From contig CAYVIN010000010.1 in assembly GCA_964451375.1 (NCBI GenBank), positions 1 through 64,000 of the forward strand: a stretch of DNA of 64,000 bases. The letters run 5' to 3'. This document shows, piece after piece, positions 26,364 through 35,187 of the stretch. Numbering within the stretch: the stretch's first letter is position 1; each line of letters begins with the position of its first letter. A model generated the notes under the pieces. The model made no database searches, had not been told where the DNA came from, and saw nothing but the letters and a program-made list of their open reading frames with translations. Source of the stretch: JAGXQV01 sp964451375. Lineage in GTDB: Bacteria > Pseudomonadota > Gammaproteobacteria > Burkholderiales > Sulfuricellaceae. The position numbers were made by a program, and so were the translations under genes.

Positions 26364-27455
26364 TCAAAAAAAGTTGGAAGCGGAATGGGTTTTCAGAATT
26401 TCCCCACCGTCCGCCCAAAAACGCCGCATCAATTCAAGCGGCCCGATACTCACACGAATACAGTTTTCCAGGGGGGCAAAAGTGAAAGGGCCTTTGAGCA
26501 GATAGCCACGCTGCCGCAATTCAGCAAGCGCTATCTGGCCGTGCTCCTGCGACATACAGCGAATCAAGAGGAAATTGGTATGGGATGGATAGGTCGCAAT
26601 CCCGGCTTTCGTCATTTCCCCGTAGAGATATTCCCTGCCTGCCACAAAATCGGCGATCCGCGCCATCATCCAGTCACGATGATCCATCACGTATTCTGCA
26701 CATTTCAGCGCCAGACTATTCGCGTCGGTAACGGGCCGCAGCAACATCAGCTCGGCAATCCGCTCTGGCGTGGCGACGCAATAGCCGATGCGCAACCCAG
26801 CCAATCCAAAAGCCTTTGAGAAGGTGCGCACCACAATCACGTGCGAATGGCTGCGGACGAAGTCCAGCGCCGTCTTGGGGGTGAACAGGTGGTATGCCTC
26901 ATCCATTACCAGCAGCGCTCCCGCCCGCCCCGCCTCCGCGACAATTTTTTCCAATTCGCCGTCAGGGATTAACGTCCCGGTAGGTTGATTGGGGTTGGCC
27001 AAAACCACCATGCGCAGCCCCCCCCCGCGCAACGCCTCAATAATTTCGCCGCTATCGAATGAGAGGTCAGCACCGTAAGAAATCAGCCGCTGTTCCGCCC
27101 GGTAAACCTTGCCGTAAACCTCGTACATTCGCCAGCCGGGTTCTTGCAGGAGAACTCGATCTCCCGGATCAATGTAAGTCTCAAAGATATTCTTGATAGC
27201 GGCGTCCGAACCGGCGGTAATGTATAGGCAACCCGGATCAACCTGCAACCACGCCGCCAGTTTTCCCGTCAAGACCGTGGAATCGGCATAAGCTGCTAAA
27301 TCATGAGGAGAAACGCTTCCTAGAACCCCCCGAAAATGATCTTCATCCCACCCGACGGGGTCTTCGTTGCGGTCAAGCCGCACCAGCCCACTCCTGTCCT
27401 GGTAGGGATCAAAAATCCGTCGGACTTGTTCCAGCCGCTTGCTCGCTGCGATCAT
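26364..27455 (-). CDS. HisC-like class I/II aminotransferase
   Basis: The 363-residue PLP enzyme resembles histidinol-phosphate and threonine-phosphate-type aminotransferases: NPNQPTG (154-160), VMDEAYHLF with Asp185, and the PLP lysine Lys214 in RTFSKAFGLAGLRIGY. The acceptor is probably a phosphorylated keto compound or small keto acid rather than a nucleotide sugar, since sugar aminotransferases are normally of the DegT type. The ATG at 27455 overlaps the upstream methyltransferase stop (ATGA) and follows AAGGTGG. A run of nine G residues lies in the coding strand at 27018-27026. Confidence 0.86.
   Translation of the reverse strand: MIAASKRLEQVRRIFDPYQDRSGLVRLDRNEDPVGWDEDHFRGVLGSVSPHDLAAYADSTVLTGKLAAWLQVDPGCLYITAGSDAAIKNIFETYIDPGDRVLLQEPGWRMYEVYGKVYRAEQRLISYGADLSFDSGEIIEALRGGGLRMVVLANPNQPTGTLIPDGELEKIVAEAGRAGALLVMDEAYHLFTPKTALDFVRSHSHVIVVRTFSKAFGLAGLRIGYCVATPERIAELMLLRPVTDANSLALKCAEYVMDHRDWMMARIADFVAGREYLYGEMTKAGIATYPSHTNFLLIRCMSQEHGQIALAELRQRGYLLKGPFTFAPLENCIRVSIGPLELMRRFWADGGEILKTHSASNFF
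27018..27026. repeat. Nine-base C/G homopolymer inside aminotransferase gene
   Basis: Nine consecutive C residues on the plus strand (G9 in the coding strand) encode three glycines near codon 146 of the HisC-like aminotransferase. Tracts of this length in surface-glycan genes are typical sites of slipped-strand phase variation. In this sequence the frame is intact. Confidence 0.6.
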
Positions 27456-28396
27456 TCCGCCACCTTTGCCACGCACCAGACACGGTCGCTATAACCAGCC
27501 TGCATCATGAACTGGGCGTATTGCCCGTCTACGCCCTTCCAGAAGGTCTCCCAATCGCCCAGCATTTTCTCATCATCAATATCCACGTCAGGAACCAAAC
27601 GCCGCGCCGCCAAGGTCTCCGCAGGACGCTGACGGTATGCCCAGTTAAGGTGATTGGTTATCGGATACTCCTGCACACCAGTAGGCACCCCCACCAAGCC
27701 CGCCTTTTCGAGAACCGCCCCCAAAGTACAGGGCGAGTAATAAAAGAGGTGTTCGATGCAATAATAAAATTCCGCGAAATGCGGAATACGATAAAACGCC
27801 AGCAGCGGGTCAAGGACATTAGGCACAACAATAACCAAACGCCCGCCAGGTTTGAGATAGCGTTTCAGATTCACCAGGAAAGCAACCGGGTCGCCAATGT
27901 GCTCCAACACAAAAATCAAGCTGATCAAATCAAATGTTCCCGGCTCGAAACGAGCCTCCAAAGGAACATCCGCCACATCCAGATGTAGCACATCCTTGCA
28001 GAACGCCACCTCTTTTCGACTTAGTTCATGACCACAAAGCTTACCAGCGCGGTCGCGGATGCCATCCAGCAAATGCCCTGTCGAACAGCCCACATCCAGC
28101 ACGGATTCACCACCCACTAACATATCCCGCACTCGTTCAATCCAGGGCCGGGCAGCCAGCCGCATCTTCTCGAAGTGCTTGGCTGGATCCAGCATGTCCG
28201 GGTCAATATGGGTCAAATAAGTCTGATGGTATTCGGCTTCGTAGAAGTCTGAAGGAAACTGGAAGGAAGTTTGATCCAGGAATACCAGCGAACAGGAAAC
28301 GCAACGCCGGACATCCGCCACGCGGCCAAAGCGTAGTTGATTGGAAAGCAGTTCGGTATCGGCCCCCTCACAAATTGGGCAGACGATCTTAGTCAT
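27452..28396 (-). CDS. Zinc-ribbon SAM-dependent methyltransferase
   Basis: The 314-residue protein begins with a four-cysteine zinc ribbon (Cys6, Cys9, Cys32, Cys35) followed by a class I methyltransferase domain with motif I VLDVGCSTGHLLD (about 98-110) and motif III FDLISLIFVLEHIGDP. This architecture is common among C- and O-methyltransferases acting on nucleotide-activated deoxysugars. Its ATG overlaps the stop of the upstream epimerase gene by four bases, and its own stop overlaps the aminotransferase start, so all three are coupled. Confidence 0.87.
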   Translation of the reverse strand: MTKIVCPICEGADTELLSNQLRFGRVADVRRCVSCSLVFLDQTSFQFPSDFYEAEYHQTYLTHIDPDMLDPAKHFEKMRLAARPWIERVRDMLVGGESVLDVGCSTGHLLDGIRDRAGKLCGHELSRKEVAFCKDVLHLDVADVPLEARFEPGTFDLISLIFVLEHIGDPVAFLVNLKRYLKPGGRLVIVVPNVLDPLLAFYRIPHFAEFYYCIEHLFYYSPCTLGAVLEKAGLVGVPTGVQEYPITNHLNWAYRQRPAETLAARRLVPDVDIDDEKMLGDWETFWKGVDGQYAQFMMQAGYSDRVWCVAKVAE

Positions 28397-29325
28397 GACT
28401 TGTCACGATAGAAATCCAGCATGGCGCGTAATCCCTCGCGCAGAGCGGTGCGAGGTTGCCACCCGATATCCTGCTGAAGGGCGCCGATGTTGGCATACAG
28501 GCCAAACAAATCACCCGGTGTCCCGCCGGAAAACTCGACCGGATAGTCGGGATTCCCGGCACATTCCGTCATCAACGCCAGCAACTCCGCCACAGTGGTC
28601 TTGCGCCCTGCCCCAAGATTGTAGGTTTTGCCAAACGAAGCAGGATTATCTAGCGCCCCCAGCCAGGCATCCACAACATCGTCGATGTAGATGAAATCGC
28701 GGAAGCGTTCCTTGGCGCCTTTGACGGTAATGGGCTTGTTTTCCAGGATGAAGGAAAGATAAATGCTCACCATCCCCTGCATCTTGTTCGCCAGATTCTG
28801 ATTCGGCCCATACACGTTGAACATGCGAAATACCGTCGAATCCACCCCAAGCGTAGAAAACAGACTAAGATAAGCTTCCGCCGCCAGCTTACCTGCGGAA
28901 TAGTACGCCTTGGGCTGAACCTGGTGTTTTTCATCAACGGGCAAATACTCCGCCGCTCCGTAAACCGACATGGAACTGGCGTATAGAAACCGCCGAATCC
29001 CCTTTTTGCGGCAATGCTCCAACAGCAGGAATGTCCCGGTAACATGGCTGTTGAAGTCGTACCACGGGTCTTGAAACGAAGCCTCGCCCGAAGATTGAGC
29101 CGCCAGATGCAGCGCCGCATCGAACTTCAAGTCCGGGAGACGTTCATAGTGAGCGGGATTGGATATATCCATTTCGACGAAGCCCGCACCTTTCGGAACG
29201 TTTTCACGATATCCGGTAGACAAATTATCGGCGACAACCACCTGATTCCCCAGGAGAACCAGCTTCTGCGTTAAAGCAGCGCCAATAAACCCAGCCCCCC
29301 CGGTGACCAAAAAATTTCTTTTCAC
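28393..29325 (-). CDS. NAD-dependent sugar epimerase/dehydratase (SDR)
   Basis: The 310-residue extended SDR has TGGAGFIGA (8-16) and the active site YYSAGK (Tyr142, Lys146) with Ser in YASSMSVYG. Its FNVYGPNQNLANKMQG region is like UDP-glucose/UDP-GlcNAc 4-epimerases. It probably epimerises or reshapes a nucleotide sugar. It overlaps by 4 bp both the FkbM methyltransferase gene upstream and the zinc-ribbon methyltransferase gene downstream. Exact substrate unknown. Confidence 0.88.
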   Translation of the reverse strand: MKRNFLVTGGAGFIGAALTQKLVLLGNQVVVADNLSTGYRENVPKGAGFVEMDISNPAHYERLPDLKFDAALHLAAQSSGEASFQDPWYDFNSHVTGTFLLLEHCRKKGIRRFLYASSMSVYGAAEYLPVDEKHQVQPKAYYSAGKLAAEAYLSLFSTLGVDSTVFRMFNVYGPNQNLANKMQGMVSIYLSFILENKPITVKGAKERFRDFIYIDDVVDAWLGALDNPASFGKTYNLGAGRKTTVAELLALMTECAGNPDYPVEFSGGTPGDLFGLYANIGALQQDIGWQPRTALREGLRAMLDFYRDKS

Positions 29326-30269
29326 TGTTTTCCCTTAAGCAGCGATTGAATCACGCCAGGTACAAGCGGGGTCAACAAACTCAAGCCGTGTTCGATTTTC
29401 GCCCAACTAAAAACATGAGCAATCTGTTCTTTCACCTGCTTCACATCGAAACCACACAGACGTGAACCAGCCGCATCCAGAATATCATAGGCCCGCCCCG
29501 GAAGCCCCGCCGCCACAAACAGAACAACCGCAGCCACGACATGGGCCGCCACGGTTTCATCGTCATAACGAGGCATCCGCTCCTGCACCAGCCCCTGCGA
29601 AGGCGCGTAATAACCCTTCCCCCACAACGGTTCACCCTTGTTATAAAAGTGGCTCACATTGACAGGGCGACCATAACCGATCTCGATATCGACCAGTTCA
29701 TAGCCGCGCCCTCTAAGAAAAACATCAACGTCGCTGAACCAGCCTTGGCCGCGCCAGACGGGCGCCAATTCAAACTCAACCTTGATCAGTTTGATCCAGC
29801 CCTGATCCAGCAGACGCTGTCCGCCCTGGAGCACACAGAAATCGTGCCCTTCCACATTGATATCGAGTGCATCAATGTCACTGTATACCGCCTTGAAATA
29901 GTCATCCAAAGTGGTTGATTCGACCTGTATGGTTTTCTTGGGAAGTATGGATTCCTGGCCGAATCTCTGTACAAAATCGGGATTCGCTTCATGAAATGAT
30001 GAAGCGCGCTCGTCATGCGCCACAAAAAAATTCGCCACTCCACAGCGGTCTGAAACACACAGGGGAAGCCCGGAAGTAGTGGCAGCAGTTGGCTCGAAAT
30101 CGAATTTTCGGACATATTCCGGTGGCAGATTGCACCACGGCGCTTTCAACGCGCCCCCCGACCCAACGTCTGCAAAACCTATAGGCCTGGCAATCCGGGT
30201 GAGAATGTTCCCGGCAAACCGCTTCTTTCTTCTATCGGTCAAGCTCAATTTTTGTCCCTGTCCTGGCAT
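29322..30269 (-). CDS. FkbM-family methyltransferase
   Basis: The 315-residue protein carries the FkbM core: a SAM-binding start GFADVGSGGA, VESTTLDDY, and the diagnostic IDALDINVEGHDFCVLQGG (about 131-149), followed by IKVEFEL. FkbM enzymes O-methylate hydroxyls of sugars or polyketides. A C-terminal extension of about 100 residues has no recognised motif. Its ATG lies 25 bp inside the upstream cytidylyltransferase gene, so expression is coupled. Confidence 0.87.
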   Translation of the reverse strand: MPGQGQKLSLTDRRKKRFAGNILTRIARPIGFADVGSGGALKAPWCNLPPEYVRKFDFEPTAATTSGLPLCVSDRCGVANFFVAHDERASSFHEANPDFVQRFGQESILPKKTIQVESTTLDDYFKAVYSDIDALDINVEGHDFCVLQGGQRLLDQGWIKLIKVEFELAPVWRGQGWFSDVDVFLRGRGYELVDIEIGYGRPVNVSHFYNKGEPLWGKGYYAPSQGLVQERMPRYDDETVAAHVVAAVVLFVAAGLPGRAYDILDAAGSRLCGFDVKQVKEQIAHVFSWAKIEHGLSLLTPLVPGVIQSLLKGKQ

Positions 30270-31009
30270 GCGTCCGTCACACCATGCTCACGCAGCCAAT
30301 ATTCCACCATCGGAAGCTGCCAAGCATAATCAATGTCGCACCCGCCCCAAGAAGGGATGGGCGCAATATTTTTACCCATCCATTTTTGTGGCAGGAGTCC
30401 TTCATCAAGGTGTTCCAGGCAATCGGGACGAACCACGGAGACCCCCATGTCGGCGAACAATACGCTTCCCTGAGAATCCCGATCACAGTTGAGCGTTCGG
30501 GGGTCACCAAAAGTTTCAAAAGGAACGAATGGATCCAGACAACCGTCCGGCCCAATCTTGCGCGCCCGCAATGGACTCCACATGTTGTATTCCGAAACGG
30601 TTACAGCCGAATCGATATGGGCATCCGCACGAAGGATTTCCACGCCTTTATCGATCAGTTCACTCGTCACCGTTGCTGCATTCGCAAAAAGCAACACCAT
30701 GAATTCAATATTTTTTCCTTCTGCGGCAAGACGATTCTTGATTTCATAATAGCCGTGGGCAAAAACATCCTCTCCCAGAGCGGTCTTGGTCGCCAATTCT
30801 GCCGGACGCTCAATCAATTCCGCGCCATGTTGTTTGCCAATCTGCATTATTTCAGGCGAATCGGTGGAGAGATACAACCTGTCCACATACCGGGATGCTT
30901 TCGCGGCAAGCAAAGGATAAGCGGCAAGCGGTCGCCCCAAGACAGGATGAATATTTTTGCCAGGGAAACCCGTACTTCCCGCACGACCAATCATAAGTGC
31001 ACAAATCAT
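30245..31009 (-). CDS. CMP-sugar-type cytidylyltransferase (NeuA/KdsB-like)
   Basis: The 254-residue GT-A-like nucleotidyltransferase has the CTP-binding signature GRAGSTGFPGKN (about 8-19), the LSTDSPE motif (about 48) and VPFETFGDPR. It resembles acylneuraminate / 3-deoxy-sugar cytidylyltransferases and would activate an acidic sugar or polyol phosphate with CTP. The ATG at 31009 follows AAGGAA and overlaps the upstream HAD stop by one base (TGATG). A HAD phosphatase beside a cytidylyltransferase recalls the KdsC-KdsB and NeuA pairings. Confidence 0.85.
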   Translation of the reverse strand: MICALMIGRAGSTGFPGKNIHPVLGRPLAAYPLLAAKASRYVDRLYLSTDSPEIMQIGKQHGAELIERPAELATKTALGEDVFAHGYYEIKNRLAAEGKNIEFMVLLFANAATVTSELIDKGVEILRADAHIDSAVTVSEYNMWSPLRARKIGPDGCLDPFVPFETFGDPRTLNCDRDSQGSVLFADMGVSVVRPDCLEHLDEGLLPQKWMGKNIAPIPSWGGCDIDYAWQLPMVEYWLREHGVTDACQDRDKN

Positions 31010-31692
31010 CAAGATTTCCTTCCCGATAATGAAAAGCCCGAAAAATTGCCTATCGAATTTCCGGCATAGTGTTCAAAGACCGGCCCGTTGCTATCGTGGC
31101 GACGTAGCAGAAAAGGCGTCTGATTAGCCAGCGCCGCATCATAGTCAGCCCGCGCATCCCCAATCATCAGACACTGCTGCGAATCGAGCCGCCGCGTCTC
31201 CAGAATCAACCTGATGGCGTCCTGCTTGCTCGTCGGCGCGCCATATACCTCCGTGAAACAATTGCGCAGGTTCAAAACCGCCAATATCTCTTCAATCTCT
31301 CCTTGCGGGGTAGCCGTCACCAATACGAATTCCTGTCCATAAGGGTTCCCCAGCAGGAATTCTTCGGCGCCCGGCACCCAAGGGGCATCAATCACCCCCT
31401 GACGAACCAGATTGGCAAAACGTCGGCAATATTCATCCACTAATTCAGGGGTTGCCACCACCTTCGCCCACCCCAAATAGAGAGGGATTTTCTCAAATCT
31501 CGACATGCCACCGTTGGCTTGGTGATGTTCGCGTACCTGTTCGGCAACATCCACGCCGTGAGGGAGAAATAGCTGCACGAAAGCACGGGTTTTTACCGCA
31601 ATCGAGTCCTTGATGACACCATCGAAGTCCCAGAATATCAATCTGGCCGCAGCAATCGGATTATCCCGCAACGCTTCCCCGGTAGCGCTCAA
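31009..31692 (-). CDS. HAD-family phosphatase
   Basis: The 227-residue protein is a HAD hydrolase with nucleophile motif FWDFDGVIKDS (Asp22, Asp24), a helical cap, motif II VLVTATPQ and motif IV CLMIGDARADYDAAL. The start is a TTG whose TTGA overlaps the upstream epimerase stop, preceded by GGAG at six bases, so coupled translation supports this unusual start. It likely removes phosphate from a sugar phosphate before CTP activation by the next gene product. Confidence 0.85.
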   Translation of the reverse strand: MSATGEALRDNPIAAARLIFWDFDGVIKDSIAVKTRAFVQLFLPHGVDVAEQVREHHQANGGMSRFEKIPLYLGWAKVVATPELVDEYCRRFANLVRQGVIDAPWVPGAEEFLLGNPYGQEFVLVTATPQGEIEEILAVLNLRNCFTEVYGAPTSKQDAIRLILETRRLDSQQCLMIGDARADYDAALANQTPFLLRRHDSNGPVFEHYAGNSIGNFSGFSLSGRKS

Positions 31693-32585
31693 AAATTCTC
31701 CAATCCCAGTTTCGTCGAAGTAACGTGCTGCACTTCACCAATCAATTGCAACAACCCTTGCCCCAAATCCACGTGGATAGGCGGAACATACTTCCTCCCC
31801 AGTTTGGGCTGATAGGCATAAGGAGTGCGAATGTAATGTCCGGTATATTCGGTTTCCACAAATTCAACAGCTTGTGGCATACCCAGAATTTCCGCGAGCA
31901 TCTTGAGCATATCCATAACGCGCATCGGTTCCTGGCCGGTCAGTACCACGTGCTGGTTGCGAAAGTCATCCCCCAGCGCCGCCACACTGGCACGAGCCGC
32001 GTCTTCAACGTGAATGTATTCGCGCATGGCTTCCGGGCTACCTTCGTAACTGACTTTGCCGGTTTCCAAAGCACGTTTGACAATACGCCACAGCCCATTA
32101 TGTTGGTCAGAGCGAGGGCCGTACAGGGAACCGTAACGCAGCACCGTATAATCCAGCCCGTAGGTGCGCTGGTATTCATCCACGTAATCCTCTGCAGCCT
32201 GCTTGCTACAGCGATAGAACCCGCCGTCCCGGCTGTAGACATATACTGTGCTGGCATAGACAAAACGCCTTACCTGATGGCGTCGGCAAGCTTCCAACAC
32301 CTGAACGTTACCGAGAATATTGACTCTCACCGTATCAACCGGCTTGCTTAACGCCTCGTCCAAATCGGCAATTGCGGCAAAATTGTAAACCGCATCGCAG
32401 CCGCCGATGGCGGCATCCAAGGCAGCTTCATCAAGTAAATCGCCGATAATCATGGTCTGATCTGCGCGCAGCCAAGGCGACACAACACGATCCAATATAT
32501 TCACGGCATATCCAGCTTCGCTCAGTTGATCGCTGACGTGGGAACCGAGAAAACCTGCACCGCCGATCACACACGCTTTTTTCAT
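31689..32585 (-). CDS. NAD-dependent epimerase/dehydratase (SDR)
   Basis: The 298-residue extended SDR has IGGAGFLGSH (7-16), NFAAIADL, and an active site YRCSK with Tyr124 and Lys128. The YGSLYGPRSD segment follows. It acts on a nucleotide sugar or activated sugar, epimerising or oxidising it; the substrate is not evident. It lies 3 bp downstream of a 2-hydroxyacid dehydrogenase gene and is coupled to the HAD phosphatase gene by a 4-bp overlap. Confidence 0.87.
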   Translation of the reverse strand: MKKACVIGGAGFLGSHVSDQLSEAGYAVNILDRVVSPWLRADQTMIIGDLLDEAALDAAIGGCDAVYNFAAIADLDEALSKPVDTVRVNILGNVQVLEACRRHQVRRFVYASTVYVYSRDGGFYRCSKQAAEDYVDEYQRTYGLDYTVLRYGSLYGPRSDQHNGLWRIVKRALETGKVSYEGSPEAMREYIHVEDAARASVAALGDDFRNQHVVLTGQEPMRVMDMLKMLAEILGMPQAVEFVETEYTGHYIRTPYAYQPKLGRKYVPPIHVDLGQGLLQLIGEVQHVTSTKLGLENF

Positions 32586-32588
32586 GAA

Positions 32589-33572
32589 TCACAGGCCCTG
32601 TCGCTGGACATCGTATTCATCGGACGGCACCAATCCCTGCAAAGGCCTTCCCGTCAGGAAACGCACCGCTTCCTCAGTCGCCTCGATCTCCATGCGGGTT
32701 CGACAATCCACCGACATCGACCCCATGTGGGCGGTCAACAAACACCGGTCGATTTTTGCCAGTTCCCCGCCATATGGCTCATGCTCGAAAACATCTATTG
32801 CTGCGCCGCCAAAATGCCCTGCGCGCATTACCTCTGCAAGGTCTTGCTCATTGATAACGCCGCCGCGAGAAGTATTGATCAGCAGTGCATCCGGTTTCAT
32901 TTTGAGGAGATGCTCGCGCCGGATCATATTTTTGGTGTGCGCCGTCAGCGGAACATGCAGGCTGATCAAGTCGGCCTGCCGGTATATTTCGTCCTTGCCT
33001 ACCCATTCGAGTTTGAGTTCAGGAGCGGCCAGCGGGTCTGGCCGGATATCATTGACCAGCACCCGTGGCGTACCGAACGCCGGAATACGCCGCAGCACCC
33101 GGCTTCCGATTCGTCCTACCCCAATGACGCCAACCGTTATTTCCGCGAGACGACGCCCGAAGTGCCGCTGCCATTGCCCATTGTGCATCTGCAAATTCGC
33201 CAGTTGCACGGAACGCAGCAAGGAAAGCATCAGCCCCAGAGTAAGTTCGGCAACTGCCGGGGCCGGCGCATCCGGCGTGTAGGAAACCTTGATGCCGCGT
33301 TTTTCGGCAGCCATCAAATCAACGCTATCCAGTCCAATTCCCACGCGGGAGATCAATTTCAAGCGGCTCGCCCGGCTCATTACCAAATCGGTAATCGGCT
33401 CGGTGCCGGCGATGATGACATCGAAATCAGCGACCATTTCGGCCAATTCCTCTTCCTTCAGCTTGCGTCCCAACGGATTGATCAGGTATTCAATTCCGGC
33501 GGATTCGAGCAATTCGATGGGAAGGCGATTCTTGTCTGCAAAAGGAACCGTAGTAATGAGTGCTTTGGTCAT
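32589..33572 (-). CDS. D-2-hydroxyacid dehydrogenase, SerA-like
   Basis: The 327-residue protein has the D-isomer 2-hydroxyacid dehydrogenase layout: the NAD motif GVGRIGS (151-157), NTSRGGVI with catalytic Arg236, Glu265 in VFEHEP and His282 in TAHMGS. It lacks the ACT regulatory domain of SerA. It may oxidise a hydroxyacid, such as a phosphoglycerate or sugar-derived acid, to a ketoacid. The ATG at 33572 matches the family start; a TTG twelve codons earlier is less likely. The flanking HAD phosphatase and a PLP aminotransferase nearby suggest a serine-pathway-like sequence of steps. Confidence 0.88.
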   Translation of the reverse strand: MTKALITTVPFADKNRLPIELLESAGIEYLINPLGRKLKEEELAEMVADFDVIIAGTEPITDLVMSRASRLKLISRVGIGLDSVDLMAAEKRGIKVSYTPDAPAPAVAELTLGLMLSLLRSVQLANLQMHNGQWQRHFGRRLAEITVGVIGVGRIGSRVLRRIPAFGTPRVLVNDIRPDPLAAPELKLEWVGKDEIYRQADLISLHVPLTAHTKNMIRREHLLKMKPDALLINTSRGGVINEQDLAEVMRAGHFGGAAIDVFEHEPYGGELAKIDRCLLTAHMGSMSVDCRTRMEIEATEEAVRFLTGRPLQGLVPSDEYDVQRQGL

Positions 33573-33608
33573 TTCGATCTCAGTAATGTGAACTTTGCTG
33601 AATGTCAA

Positions 33609-35171
33609 TCAGGGATAGCGCGTTTTTACCTTGGCGCCAATCTCAGCGAAATGCCGCCGCTCAAGCCCAAACACACCGGGAAACGCATACCCGGCAGCCG
33701 CAACAAATATAGTATACGCAATGCCGGACAACAGGAAATCCCAGAGCAGTGGCAGCCCGAACCAGCCAATCCCCCAAGTACTGATCCAGGCAATCACACC
33801 GAAAGCCCCCGCCACGATAATCTGGTGTCGGAAAAACCAGCCAAAATCCAGCCCAAGCAACCGCGAGTTAAACCATAAGGCGACATTTACCCCGACAAAT
33901 TGAAGTACAACAGTCTTGAGTGCCAAGCCAAACGCCCCCAGCATCATGCCGCCGGAAGCCACGGGAGCAATCATCACATAAAGGATAGGCAAGCCGGTCG
34001 CCATGAAACCTATCCCAATATTCCGATACAACCGGGTTTGACCACTCGCAAAAAAAACCGCCCCACTCAATTGCCCATAAGTCTGGTGCATAGGGTAAAG
34101 CGCCATAATCGAAAGCGCCAAAGCCCCCGCCGCATATTCGCGCCCGCCAAAAAGCAGGGCAACCGCTTCGCTGCGGACAACCACGAACATCGAGAAATAA
34201 GCCGCAACTGCGTAAAAAAGCGGAATGTAACGCCTGAACAACCTACCCATCTCGACAAGATTCTGCTCCCCCCAGGCACGGGAAAACTCGCGGGTAAGCA
34301 ACTGCGTCATGGCGCTGGTAAAAAGAAAACACACCGCCCCCACCCGAAACGCCAAGCCGAAATAGCCCTGCTCAACCGATCCCGCATAGCGCTGCAACAA
34401 CCATCGGTCAGCGATACCTGCCACTACGCCCACCAACGCGTATACCATCAACGGGTGAGAGTAATCATAAAACTCGCGGAAATACTCACGTAGCGAGTTG
34501 GCGTATTTTCCCGGCAAGCGCGTATTTGCAATACCCGTCTGACGAATCAGCCGCCACCAGGCAAACAGTAATCCAGCTTGAATGCACACGAAGTAGTAGA
34601 AGTAGTTTTCGAGAACCAACTGGCCCGCCGCAAACATCCCTAGCAACAATATGATGGCAACCAGTCGCTGCAATAGAAGGATACGTTCGCTACGTATCGT
34701 CATCCCATGCGCATCCAGTGACTGCTGCGCAATCTGCGTCGCCCAGGTCAGGAATGCAACCAGCGTAGCAATCACGATAAGCAACCACGACTGCCCCGGC
34801 CAAATCCATTCCCGCGCCGGGGAAAACGCCAGCCCTAGCGTTACCGCTAATACCAGCCCCCCCGCCAAGGCCACAAAAAGAAAATAAAGGCGCGCCAGTC
34901 CTGCATCGTCGTGCCGCTGCGAAGCTTTGGTATAGAAGCAGGTCGAGGTACCCATATCGAGAAACCCCATCACCTGCTGAAAAAATGCCGTCAGGAATTC
35001 AAAGGAACCATAAGCTGCCGGGCCGAGGGCACGGGGAACCAGGGTAATGGTAGCGAGCCCAAGCCCCAGACTGGCGAAGTTGCTTGAAAGTTTGGCAAAG
35101 AAACTGGATTTTAGGTGGTCCATAACGCTTGGGTGAGAAACCTCCGCCACATCACTTTCGGTATCCCCCAC
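33609..35171 (-). CDS. Wzx-type oligosaccharide flippase
   Basis: The 520-residue protein has 12 or more predicted membrane helices and the MATE/MVF-type polysaccharide exporter pattern, with an N-terminal LKSSFFAKLSSNFASLGLGL and LVPRALGPAAYGSFEF. It should flip lipid-linked repeat units across the inner membrane. The start is uncertain: the GTG at 35171 is used here, while the ATG at 35123 would remove 16 residues that are not membrane-spanning. Neither has a strong ribosome-binding site. No Wzy polymerase was recognised in the window. Confidence 0.87.
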   Translation of the reverse strand: MGDTESDVAEVSHPSVMDHLKSSFFAKLSSNFASLGLGLATITLVPRALGPAAYGSFEFLTAFFQQVMGFLDMGTSTCFYTKASQRHDDAGLARLYFLFVALAGGLVLAVTLGLAFSPAREWIWPGQSWLLIVIATLVAFLTWATQIAQQSLDAHGMTIRSERILLLQRLVAIILLLGMFAAGQLVLENYFYYFVCIQAGLLFAWWRLIRQTGIANTRLPGKYANSLREYFREFYDYSHPLMVYALVGVVAGIADRWLLQRYAGSVEQGYFGLAFRVGAVCFLFTSAMTQLLTREFSRAWGEQNLVEMGRLFRRYIPLFYAVAAYFSMFVVVRSEAVALLFGGREYAAGALALSIMALYPMHQTYGQLSGAVFFASGQTRLYRNIGIGFMATGLPILYVMIAPVASGGMMLGAFGLALKTVVLQFVGVNVALWFNSRLLGLDFGWFFRHQIIVAGAFGVIAWISTWGIGWFGLPLLWDFLLSGIAYTIFVAAAGYAFPGVFGLERRHFAEIGAKVKTRYP

Positions 35172-35187
35172 AAATTTTACCGGCAGT

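Noticed and set aside
24956..26485. 509-codon open frame on the plus strand
   Set aside because: It is antisense to the well-supported Gfo/Idh/MocA gene and its neighbours, has no recognisable motif, and its composition is that of a mirror frame in GC-rich DNA.
32526..33878. 450-codon open frame on the plus strand
   Set aside because: It lies opposite the 2-hydroxyacid dehydrogenase and flippase genes, is Gln/His/Arg-rich as antisense frames are, and matches no family.
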